DNA of 64,000 nucleotides from Lepisosteus oculatus. Lineage: Eukaryota > Chordata > Actinopteri > Semionotiformes > Lepisosteidae. Below the pieces are notes generated by a model that saw only the letters and a list, made by a program, of their open reading frames with translations, made no database searches and was not told the DNA's origin. Every line of letters starts with the position of its first letter. Within the stretch, counting starts at the first letter, position 1. The stretch lies in contig NC_090706.1 of NCBI RefSeq assembly GCF_040954835.1, forward strand, positions 37,271,148-37,335,147, in the 5' to 3' direction. A program made the position numbers and the translations under genes. Of the stretch, positions 24,499 through 37,100 are shown piece by piece.

Positions 24499-25757
24499 GA
24501 CACAGTAATTTCGATCAATTGGGATTTTGTATGTGGAAAAACAAGGCAAAACCTGCACATTTATCACTGTGCATATGCTTTAGGAGTGTAGCCAGTTGTG
24601 GATATCATTAATGGCATTAAGAATACACGCCAGGGTATCACCAAATCTTTTGAAGGAACAGGTAGGAAACTAATTCCTTCATAAGGGATTCTTCAGCAAA
24701 GACATTTTAAAAATCACTGCTCTCCAATTCGTTTTGCCTAATCAGTCTCCAAGGAGGATCATCATTATGATCGTGGGTCACTTTCCGCAGTCATTTAAAC
24801 TGAGAAAAAAATGTACTGACACTTGCAGTAAGAGGCTTCACTCAACAATTAAAGCTTGAAGAGCTATTCACATCCATTGTGTGAATGATAAAATTCACAT
24901 CGGACTGCACATTTAACACTGATGCATCGCAACGGAAGAGGATTCCTTTCATATTTTATTATATGAGCTGTGTAAGTGAACTTTAAATGTTAATTATGTT
25001 TTTTTATTATTTCTGTTGGAGGCAAACACTTTATTTAATACGAGATTCTATGGAGAATATTCCTGTGTCTTGGCAGATTTAACTCTCTCTTTTTCTTAAA
25101 GCTTATTGTCTTGAGTTTATATTTACCAGTCTCTTACTTCGTAAGGAGTATGTGGGTTCTCTTTTGTATTTAAAACAGTTATCTGCATTTCACTGCTCTT
25201 AGTAGATTGAAGTTATGTTGTACCTGCTTATGAAAGACCCTGTCCTAAGTGCTTTGTGATGCAGCTCTGGTCCTTTCATGTTGAGGTATTGCTTTAGTTT
25301 CTTATAGCTGTTACAAAACAGACTCTTTAATTTTTTTACATAAAAGCTTAACTACTGGTTCAGTGTTCTGAGTATCTGAAATCTTTCAGCAATGGTGGCT
25401 TCAATCCAGTATATTTTATAATTAAGTCCTTTACTTCTTAATCTTCATGGGTAAAACACATGTATTGTAGTGGCCAAATGAGAGCCAGCTTTAAGACACT
25501 GTACATCTGTATTATTTTTTCCATTTTTTTTAAATTGATGTGATATCAAATCATACTTAGTCTAACTTAAATGTAAGATGGGGGATGGTAGTACGGCTAA
25601 CTCAACCGAATCGCTAAAACTGTAGTTAAACCTCAGAATCTGGTGTTGCAAGTTTTTCCATTAACAGTTACTGTACATTGTTGGCTATTTGGAGACTACG
25701 GGGAAAGCATTTGTATTTCTGAAAATATGTTTTGCAAATTTAAGTTACTCTCTGTTA

Positions 25758-25763
25758 AATAAA
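25758..25763 (+). terminator. gprin1: Polyadenylation signal AATAAA, distal candidate for gprin1
   Basis: An exact AATAAA followed about 35 nt later by TCAGTGTGATTGATTT, a plausible GU-rich element. It would give a UTR of about 2.2 kb. Confidence 0.4.
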
Positions 25764-25790
25764 CAGATAAGCACATGGACTGCAGTTCAG

Positions 25791-28114
25791 TGTGATTGAT
25801 TTAACCAGAAAACTATGGTTCGATGTGCATCCTGTTGTTGACTTGTTGAATGTTGCTACCACATTATCACTGGATGGGGAAGCCTGTGAGGCTTGTGTCT
25901 TCTGATGTTTGCTTTAGTTGAATTCTTAATCATTGGCAAAATGCATTCATTTTTCTATTTTGGAAATATTTTTATATTTACTTTTAAGTGTTGAAGTGGT
26001 GAATAAGCTTAGGAATTGGTATCAACCCTGCCCAGTTTGTGAGCTTCAGAACTGCTCTCATTGTGGTGTGTTGTCTGAAGTAACTGCCCCCCCGGAGAGC
26101 AAAAATGAAACACTTTGGGAGGGTATTTGATATGTCATTTCCTACCTCTGTCTGTACATGAAGGGTAAGCATGTTGAGGAGAGACTTTTTAAAAGCTTCT
26201 GTGCTGCAGCTGTTTAACACAATAAGCTAAAGTAGGGCATTTTCGAAACACATAACTGAGTGCAGAAAATACTACTGTAAACAAGCGTTTCAGTAGCATC
26301 ATTTAGCCCTGGAGGTTTAGAACTCAGCTGGAATGAAAACCAGCAGGCCTGGCTGCTACAAGGGGTGGTTTAGGAAGGAACTGGGCTTGGTGTACTTTCT
26401 AATCCAGGGCTCCTATCTCAGAGACATGAACACTATCGGACTGCTGTAACACAAGTGTTCCAGTCAGGTGGAGACTGCGTGATCCCCAGCACAGCTGAGA
26501 TTATACAGAGAACTGACAACTAGGAAGAGAAGGGAGTGCAGAATTAAAGCAACACAGATTAGAGGGAAGTTCAAACTGTTTTTAAAGATACATTCCTCTT
26601 GATATAATTGGCTATTGCTGTAATTCGTTTTTGCCACTTAATTTCAATTGATATATAAAGAAGCATGCATGCATTGAGGCAAATAGATCACTGATAGTTT
26701 TCTAGTAATGGAAACTCCAGACATATTTCCAGACATTAAATTATTAAGCATTTTTTTGTATTTCTACATAGGCTACGTTATAAGTATTCCAAATACATTT
26801 TTGTGTCCTAGGCCAAAAAAAAAACAATTTCAATCTGTTAAGTAGATACAGATAAATCAGATGTAAATACTATATGATACAGTAGCTATTTTACAATCAC
26901 TAATGTGATTAACCATAGTCATAAGCTGAATAGACTATTCTAAAAAATAAATCTGTTAGGTTAAACTCTTCAAAGCCTGTGGTTACTTTTTTTTAATGGA
27001 ATGCTGCTCTGTTGAATATTGAAGAAGTATGATAAATGTCACACTTTAAGCCAAAGCTGGGCTTACTTATACCTTTTATACAGTAGGTGTACTGATAAAA
27101 ATCAGAATTTCATTATTCCATTTGTAAAACCAAGAAAACTGGTGGCTTCTTTGAATGGTACAGGTTAAATGAATATCTTTATGTTGTTCATTTATGAAGC
27201 AGAGTAAGTATACTGTATACATGCTGATGTTGATTCTAATGAATCAAAAACATACAGACAACATGGAGAAGAAATGATTCTGTTACAGTAAAACAACATT
27301 CCTAACATAGATATATAATACAACAAAAGAACGTAGGTTTCAAAGGAAAACTACATGTGACTGCTTCATTTTACATCTCGACAGTACACTTGCAACAATG
27401 CATTAGCATTTTAGAGTGATTTTATTAAACAAGGGCATTATGTGCATGTTGGTACCTTTCATTACTGGGACAGCATGATTTAAAAAAAAGTATTTTTTAA
27501 CTAAAGAAAGATTGCACTTAGCATACATTCATTAAGATACACCAATGCCCAAGATATTTTCTCCTGTATTTCTATTTTTAACATATTTTTGATTTGACAC
27601 ACTTCAGCCACTGCCAGTAATAGGATTAACTACTGTATCATGCAATGCAGAGTTGATGCTGAAATCTTAAAGAGTAATCCCTGAGGTTTAAAACTCCATT
27701 TGCCTGTCCTTTGTCAGTGCCAGCAGCATTTCTAGTACTTCCCTTTACCACTACGCATTTAAAAAACTGAATTCCTAATGGTTTCCCCTTTAGACTGAGT
27801 GCAGACCTATAAAACATATCCCTCTATACCTGTCCATTACTACTGATACCCTCTTGCTTTATCAACCAGAAATTCCATCTAAACAGAATTTAATCTTGAA
27901 ACTATTCAAGAGACACCAATTATAAACACATAAAAGATTCATATAAAGATATAAACTATCTCTGGAAGTGAGAACTGCATAATACATTCATAATAGGACT
28001 GGAACAGTTTCTACAATTGGAGAAAAAAACTGATTCTCAAATGCGCATATGCGCACCTACTGTATGTACATATGTGGTAAAAAAAAAAGTTAAAAATTAA
28101 AATGGGAAATTTGA
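25791..28114. other. Non-coding gap between convergent gprin1 and cdhr2
   Basis: AT-rich sequence with only short spurious frames and no nameable element. The two genes face each other tail to tail across it. Confidence 0.5.
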
Positions 28115-28120
28115 TTTATT
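28115..28120 (-). terminator. cdhr2: Candidate polyadenylation signal of cdhr2
   Basis: On the minus strand this is AATAAA, the first exact one I find after the cdhr2 stop, giving a 3' UTR of about 0.9 kb. A weaker ATTAAA at 28937-28942 (minus) lies only about 100 nt after the stop and is an alternative. Confidence 0.4.
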
Positions 28121-29043
28121 CAAGAGTTCCAAATTCCGAAACGGCATGATTTTCCTTTCATTAAGTAAAACACACAGTACACACTTTGCAAATTGGTCAC
28201 AAGTTTTGTTTTTTCCTGAAGGCCTACCACCCGTTGATAGTGAGTGTTTGTGAACTGTACTCACAGAGCACAATGAAATACTTCAGTCTTAGGTTATTGT
28301 CAGAACATGGAGAATTCTGAGCAATGTGTTATGCTTTCTCACATGATGGATGTACAAGTTAGGGACACGTAGTGAACTGTAAAGAGGCACAACAACTGGG
28401 TACTGCACAGTATATTTTACATGTGCCTTGTATTACATCTACGTCAGCATAAATACATTAAGGTACATAAATATATATATATAATAAGACATTTAACTGA
28501 GATCAATACTTGTCAGTTGCTGCACATTATTGGCATACGATTATTTGTAGCAGATTTGTCAGCTGGAGCAGATTAACACATTTTCCCTGCAGTTTCTTTT
28601 TCACGTCAGGGCTGAGGATAATCGTACAACTGCAGTTCGAGGCCAATCGGAGTTGTCGTGCCACTGATGACCAAAGCAAAGCTTTGAACAACGAAGAACT
28701 GTAAGATAGGGTTCAGCTTTTATCTTCTTATAAAAAAAGACAAAGAAGAAAACTCGTTGTTGTTTTTTTCAGACCGTCTACCTGACAAAAGGAAAAAAAT
28801 GTCATTCAAATAGAAATCAAGAAACAATTTGCCTTTTTTTTTTTCTGTTGCGTACGCTGGGGTGACATGAAAGGCTTCGTTTTGGACACAATTGTCTTTC
28901 AAACGTGATTTCTCAGAGGCAGCTTCTCAATCGAGTTTTAATCAAAATAATGGAGGGGGGTGGTAATTGCAAAGTGTGAAGACGTGCCCCAACATTCTGG
29001 TTCATTCTTTGCGATGCATCACCGGCTACTGGCTTTCTCTCTC

Positions 29044-31104
29044 TCACAGATCTGTGGTGTCCAGAGAGGGGTTTGTGAAAGTGTGAGTCTCCCCGTTGTC
29101 CTTCTTTCTGTGCTGAGCCAGGGCAGCTCCAAGAGGCTCAATGTAATGAGGCTCGTTAGGGTTCTCTTCATCTTCTTCTTGGATCATCTGGCCGGAAACA
29201 ATGGTATACCTCACCGTCAGTATAACATAAAGGCAAGCAAATATGACAGCTGCAGTCTGCCCTTTTAGTTTTCATTTTCTAAGCAGCGCCCAAATATTGT
29301 TAAACGTTCTGCATCCCCACATCCAAACCACAATTGATAAGCAGCGTGCCTATACTTTTTCTTCTCAGGCAAGGCCAAGACTAATTTCGAACTTGAAAGT
29401 CCGCGGCGTTCGTTTTCTAGGGCTCCTAGCTTAGATTCGCTGTGAACAAAGAGAGATGTTTTAAAAATTACTGAGTTACCATCATGTGCATATTCTCTTT
29501 CTCGCTCATATTAATGTCAAGGTTTTCATCCAAGGAGTCGAGACTGAAAAGAAAACAAGTGGTAGAAGAGTAAGAAAACTGTCCCACCTACAGAACAGTA
29601 GGATGCACTATTAGTAAGTTTAAGGGAAATACATTGGCTTTGTCTAACACTTGCATCATAATGAAAATGGCTTGAAATGACTTAAAATGGTAAGAAACAT
29701 GGATAAGATTTATCAAATTCTATCATTTCAACTGAGCTATGTATCTCATGGAATTGTTACTAGACAAATGCTTGTTACAATATATGTTTAGTGTTAAAAC
29801 AACATAAAAAAACATGTACATTTTAATTCAGTTTTCTAATTCACAATTTATACAGCAAATCAATGTTAGGGCTGAATGACCAGTCCAGATTTAAATACAT
29901 AAAATATGTTCAAGGTTCAGTAAAATAAATTAAAAAAACAAGTCAACTAGGAAAACGTATGAAAAGGAACAGACAAAATGACCTCTTTACCTCACTCTGT
30001 CGATATTTGAGCCTTCTTCATCAAACCCTAAATCTGTAGCTGAATCAATGTTCAAATTTAGCACTGGATTAGCCCTAAAACAAAGTAAATGAACAGAACA
30101 CATTAATTTAAACAACTCATTTCTTAACTACATCATAACTTTTGAGTTCAGTTCAAAATGAATTCTGCATTGAAAACCCTACCAGTTGAAATAGTCAAAG
30201 TCATGACAGCTAAATGGTTCATATATTAATGTAAGATTTAGGAATAGGAGGGGAAGTTGTTTCCAAATCCACAATAAGAAGATAATTAATGTAAAAAACT
30301 AAACTGAAAAAAAAATTTCCAATATGTTGTGAGAAAACATCTGATTTTATTTTCTTCAGATGATCCAGTAAACATCCATTTCTTAATAGCTTTATCCAAT
30401 GCAGGGTCACAGAGGTGCTGGGGCCTATCCTGTCTAGCAATGGGAGCAAGGCAGGATACACCCTGGATGGGATGCCAGTCCATCACTAGTCACCCACAAA
30501 CACAGTTATGACACGCACACACTCAAATCGGGGCCAATAGTCTAGACTCAGTTATCTTCAAAAGCAAGATCACTCATTTACTCAATGAGAAATATTCTGT
30601 ACACTCACATCCACTATGAAGTGTAGTAACAGCTAATCCATCACATATACCAATCAAATCTAATTTGCTCTTTGTCAATTTCCTCGTCATTAAAATCATT
30701 GGTTCCTCATGGACAAATCCATGAAGCTAAAATGCCTTTTTATTGAACTGGTAAGCCCAGACTGGTCAGGTTTACCAGTTAGCTTTAAACCCAATGAGTA
30801 AAACCTGAGTAGAATATTGCCGTTTTTCTGCAAAGAGAAGGAGATGTTTTGAGTGGAAAGACTAGAGCAATGAAAAATGTCCAAGAAGTTTCTGTCTCCC
30901 TCTCCCTGTACAAGCGCAGACTCACTCACACACACAGACACACATACAGAACCATGTGCAGAGGAAAAGAGTTTTACAGCTCAAACTCACCCTTCCATGG
31001 TGTATTTGTTAGTCCCTGGGACCACTTGCCCAGTGTGACGGTTGTCTGCTCCCATAAATGCTGCTGATTTCACGGCGTTGGCCGCCTTCAGTTTTCTTTT
31101 ATAG
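29044..31104 (-). CDS. cdhr2: cdhr2 exons 29-32: cytoplasmic tail with PDZ ligand
   Basis: Exons: 30991-31104, 29991-30074, 29480-29543, 29044-29187. The tail starts SYKRKLKA (human SYNRKLQA), continues VVPGTNKYTMEGANPVLNLN (human AIPGTNMYNTERANPMLNLP) and ends NPSLDTTDL. DTTDL is identical to the human C-terminus, the ligand for harmonin PDZ2. The last acceptor is placed at CCGGCCAG|ATGATC because only it fits the incoming phase 0. The pyrimidine tract there is weak, so this boundary is the least certain. Confidence 0.9.
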
Positions 31105-34100
31105 CTGTGAGGACCAATAAGAGCCGTCACACTTGGTATACTGCTCTGTCTTAAAAACACAACTTTGAAACTGCAGCACAACAGCTGAAGTGTACGAAAG
31201 GGTAGGTATGAGGTGCACATTATGCTCACTCGTATCCCACTGAAGAAAATAAATATAAAGACTTTTTTTACTGTTGCATGTACTGTATACAAATCCCCTC
31301 AGTTTTGGTGGCATGAAATGTGTTTGTTTTAGCTTGAAAACCTACAGTCATTTTTATAGAATACATAGTGAACCATGTTTTTCTTTACTCCCTCAATTTG
31401 ACTCCAGAAACCCCGTTTTACTAAAAAACCTGCTTTGATTTTTGTGATTAATATGCCAGCTTTCTCTTCAGCCCTCCCCCACACTCTGCTTCTCTCAATC
31501 TCAGGCAACACAGCTTTCAAAAGGAAAAAGGGATTTTTTAGAATTTTTTTCTAGTTGCTAGTTACCATAGTGATGCAAAAGGCTTAGTTCTACCTTCAGC
31601 AATGAACAGCATGGTAGCTTTGTGTTAATGCTCACACTGAAATGTTGAATGCCAACTTATATTTTTATGTAAAAGGCAATACAATATGTAGAATGTTAAA
31701 TATGTAGAATGCTGTTTTAATGGATTGTACAAGTTTATACCATAGGGAGGGAAAAGTAACTAAGTCCTATAATGTCTTGCAACCAAACACAGATGTGCCA
31801 GGGTTTTGTGAAAGGTTTCATGTAAAACACATTCTCAAAGTGGGAACTAAAGGTTTAAGGAGCTATGATATGAAATGATGATAGAAGAATAAATGCATCA
31901 CTTTCAAGAATGTGATGAGGGAACAGTAAAAACCAAACACCTTTGACAAACCTGGGCCTAGCTTGAGTTTTGACAATAATGAATCCAAACTCTTACTTTT
32001 TGAAATTCAGTTAGCGTGCTTGTTGAGGTCACTCATCCTGTTTCTTTGACACCATACTAAGTGAAAATAAAAACGTGTATTTTCCAAACGGCTGCTATGC
32101 GGGATATTGCTACTCACAGCAATAGACAATCAGTTTAACCACAGCAGCTACGGACAGTAAGGCAACTATGTACCTTGTGACCCAGCTTGTTTTTATTATT
32201 TTGTATTCACAAGTCATCTGTTACATCTTCCTCCCACCTACAATACATGTTGATATCGGCCACGCGCCTTCAAGCCTGTCACACGAAAGCAGGTCACCCC
32301 CAAGGAGAGAGCAAGGCAAGGCTCTCACTTCGTTTAGGATCTTACCTCCTCTGAGTGCAGACAAGTGTCGTGATCATGATAACTAGCAGGATGACGAAGC
32401 CAGCCGCCAAGCCAGCCACAGCATAGTACACAGGATCGATCTCTTTACTTTCCTTCTCTCCTGATTCCTTAAAAAGTAAATACAGTGTGTACAGTGCATG
32501 TAATAAACATACAGTATATAAAAGAAAGCCCTTTTCTAAAAAGACAGCTATCAGTTGTTTCAAATGGATGAACAAAGGGTGAAATTCTCTGTTTATTAGA
32601 AGGTCAATTCAATCCATGAACAGTTCGCACACCATCTATGAACTGTCTATGAACAGTCCATGAACAGTTATGTGAAAGATTTCACATCGTAGGTATATGA
32701 AAGCATCTGACAAAACAATTTGTTTCTGAATGTAAAGTATCTTTGAGGATTAACCTGGAAATGCCAGGAATTTTGAAAACCACTGTAACACGTACTCATC
32801 TGCAGGTTTGTGGGATTTTCTCCTGATTTTCGCCTATGAACACACAACCGTTTTTGTAGAGCCACCACTGTTGAGCAGCAAAGCTTTACAACGGGTCAGG
32901 TTCGTCACGCACTCCTGACCATTTATAAAACTTAACATATAAAAATGAACAGGAAAAGAAAAAAAGTGATTTTGTTTCACTTAGACAAAACAATAATACT
33001 GTAATATTATGCAGCGTGCATTATAATGAGCCTTGTTTCATGTACATCCTTTAATTTAATTTTTGGTACTAGAAACAACAATAAAAAAGGCTACATGTCC
33101 TTTGTATTACAGGACAATTAAAGCACTACAACAGCTTCGGTTGCAGTGTTTACTTATGCTGTACTGTACTTACAATGTACTGGAGGCCATATCTGTAGAG
33201 CACGTCCACCGCTGTCCTGTCTTCCTGAAGAATCCTTCACACAAACAACAAAAAACATTGAACATTAAGGAAGACTAAATGCAACAATAGAAACAAAACA
33301 TTGGTTTCCTAAATTAAACTTTAGGAGTATCTAATGTTTTAGAACTTCATATAAGGAAAATCAAACTGTAAAACTTACGTGATAATGTTGCTAGGAATAA
33401 TAGCACTGCCATTTGGATACACAAAATATGCCACTAAAACAGTGAATTCTGAAGCCCTGCAAAAAAATTCCAAATGGATTCAGTCAGATTTTATTTCTTA
33501 AAAATGAATAACCATGATTTATGTGGTTGATCTGTATAACTTAATTTTTCTGAAAAAAAACGTATATTAAATGTCTTAACAATCCTCTAGAAAGCTAGAC
33601 ATCTTTGTAATTGTCAAGTACTACTTCTATTAAAAGGCCACCTACAAAGTCCCAAATATATATATATTTTTAAAACTGTATGGTACAAAGTACTAAATAT
33701 TAACATTATATAATAAAGTATTTGCATTGAATGATTTTACTCAATGGAGCATCTTAAATATTCATGTCAGAATCAGATTCGATCAAGTGTTCATAAAATT
33801 CCAGCTGCTGATACATTTCTTTTTATTTCAGTGTTCATAAACACTGCAATAACAGAATATACAGTACATGAATATATCTGAAACAAATTCAACTGCTTGT
33901 GGCGTCAACAAAAAGATTACAATCAATACCCTTGTTATCTGAGATCCTGCTTTTACTTTAGGAAGCAATCATGAAACTCAAAGTGTGCACAATCTTTACT
34001 GTGCTAGATTAGGAAATGAAGTATAACATAAATGTCTTTAATTCCCCCTAGCGTGATATATTTGCAGCAATACACACTCACCTTTGTGCCTGTTCTTTTG

Positions 34101-37100
34101 ATTCAATTTTTACAATATGAACTGTTGCTTTTGTAGCTGAAACCATTACCCTGGAAGTAGAAAAACACCTTAAATATAATAGCAATGCGCAATATGGAAC
34201 TTGAGATTTTGTTAACTTGTAAAGTAGATCATGAAAATCCCTCTATGCATAGTCTGAATTGTGCATGACAGTGAAATTATCCAAGCTTGTTCTCACTGTG
34301 GAGGAAAAATAACACATGAAATTTAAGCACAAACAAGGCCACTGTGTCACTGTACATAAATAGGAGAGCTCATGACCAGTTAAGGAATACAGTGTCACTT
34401 ACATCTAGATGCTACTGATTCAAAGTGAGGTGCAATTCAGAGTTTAAAATCTTATACAACATTTTAGAGTATAAACATGTAATTAAATAAACTTGATTAA
34501 TGCATAGCTGATTATAGAAATCAACAGTGCTGCCACTAGAGTTTGGTCTAAACAAAAAAGGCACCCATCCTAGAAATATCAATATCGATAACTGCGAAGG
34601 AGCCCTATTAATACAGTTTTTTCTTTCACCACCAGAGGGCTCTACCTATCACCTCATCTGTGAGACCTCTAAATGTTTCGGAAATGTCAATAAGGCCTAA
34701 CGCAAGAGTTCAGGAACATCCAGAGAAGTAAGTCAACCTATTTGGAAATACAGTGGATGTGGATTGCTTGTGCAATTTCATTAAGAAGCAGATACTACTG
34801 CTAAAAAAATCACTCGTACCCTTTAATTGTGTCAATGTTCGCATCAATTTCTTGTATTGATGACCTAAACTCCAACTGAACACGGAATGAACTGTCAACT
34901 GTGTACACCTGTAAAACAAAAATTAGACACCGAAACCCACTCAAAAAGACAAAAAATATTTTTGGATGCAAAATCTTTTCATTCTGTGCAATCTTAAACC
35001 AAACAAGACCAAAGCAAATCACACAAAAATTTGGTAGGTGGCTAGTTAATATTGTCAGCAGTTCAACATATGAATCAAATGTATTTACTGTAGTCAAAAA
35101 CATGCATAGTCCATAATAATCATAACTGATATACTGTGCTAAATCGACTTGTCAGTATCCTCCAAATATGTATTAGAGATCTTAAAGACATCTGAGAGGA
35201 CGTTAGAGGAAGGCCTGTCCTCTGTATAGTAGAAATGAAATCATACTGATTCAATTACGTCATAAACCCTGTTTCTGTACGTATTTGAACCATGGATTCA
35301 GTTTTGGCGATGTTTACACTTTTAAAATATTTGCAATATTTAGATAGGAATATGTGCATATATGAATTTACACCACTGGACATAGAAAATGTCACATCAC
35401 AGAGTATATTATCAAAGCAAGGGACCTACGTCCAACTGAATGGAAGTGTTGAGGGATGGGACTCCTTTGTCTTTGGCCCCTACGGTTACTAAGTATCGTC
35501 CTTTTAAGTTAGTGTTCAAGGTGTTTGAAGTCCTAGAAACAAAATGTAATAGAGATTAAATCCCTGCTATAAAAGATTACAGAAAATAAAACATGAATTT
35601 GCGGTGTTTAACTGGTGTTGTAATGTTTTTGCTTTTGTGCTCTGAGAAACATGGCAATACCAAAATGTTAGAGAAGGGCAATTGGTTTACAACATAGAAG
35701 TGCTCAGGAATTAACACACCAATCTGTGAATCCAAGAAAATTAAATCATACTTTTCATGGTGAAGGCAAGAGTACATGGCTGGTTCTGCTCTTAACAGAC
35801 AGCAGTAATGCTGGTTAGTTGGTACACAAAGGTAATAAAAGGTTATAAATGAAAGCCTGTTTAGCCGATTTGGCAGTTAACTGATTCTGTACATCAACAA
35901 ATTTACCTTATGATCCCAGCATAGTCTTCAATTTCTTTCACTGTGTCTGCATAGAAAAGATTGCTCATGGTTTCTTTATCCCCATTGCTGTGAATGAACT
36001 CCACTGTCAGAACGTCAAACACAATGACTTTGTTTTCTCCAGAGTCCCGATCTTTTGCCTGTTTAAACATTGGTACATACAACAGTAGCAGAGAGTGGGT
36101 AGTTTTTAAACTAGAGAAACAAAAAATAATTTGCATCTCTTTGATTATAAGGTGCAAGTGAGCTCACTTATAGAGAAAACCCCGTTCACAGTTTAGGCTT
36201 TTTACGCATTTGTCAATTATCAAAGTTTGTCGATAATTAATAGTAGTTAAAAAATAAAATAGTAGTTGAAAGTGATTATTAAACATTTAAGTGAAACTGT
36301 GTAATGGAAGATCAGGAACTAAAGTAAGGTACATGTGCAAACCTCAATTGTCAAGTAAAATCCTCAAATCAAACTAATAGATTCAGTTATGTCTTTTTTA
36401 TGGAAGAATTATGTTAATGTGCAGTCTTTGCTTTCTTATCTATCAAAACTGCATGACTAAGGGTGAGGAAAAGCAACCAAAAATCAAAATACTTTTTAGT
36501 AAATGTGAGTATACAGTATAATTGTTGCCTTTTCCCAACACATTCTGAAAAACTATAGCAGGCTTTTGTAATTTTGTGCTGGGCTATGAAAAGGAAATAC
36601 ATTTTTAACAAAACTCTGTTACTCTGTCAATTCTGTTACTGTAACAAAGGTTAAAACTAAATTTTAAACAATAAACAACTTACAGTGACTCTGCCGACTT
36701 CGCTGTCCTTGGCAGCAACTTCTGGAACCACAACTGAAAGAGGACAAATATAAAACATGTTATTTTCTAAAAGATGGGTCTTACAATCCAGGGATTAAAA
36801 CCATTTAAGACACTGTTATTTCCTGACATTTTACTCTCCCATCTTGAGCTGGTGTTTTGCGGTTTCTGACATCACTCTTAAGTGGTTCTCCTCTTATCTT
36901 AATAATTGCTGACAGTTTTTTCTCTCTTGGGGGTTTCAGTTCTGAAGATTTTTTGGTTAAGTCTGATGTTCTTCTAGGCTTGATACTAATATTCAGCGTT
37001 TATATGTTCCCACTTGATCAGTTCTTGAAATCACATGATCTGAGTGATCTGAATTTCTCCGCTAATGATACTCCAATCTGTATCCATTGAAGTGGCCGTA

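Larger units (their letters stand above)
23591..25790 (+). other. gprin1: gprin1 3' UTR (probable)
   Basis: AT-rich non-coding sequence after the stop. It starts with a run of C residues and a CA-rich tract (about 23617-23650). Two AATAAA signals, at 24493-24498 and 25758-25763, would give UTRs of about 0.9 or 2.2 kb. Confidence 0.5.
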
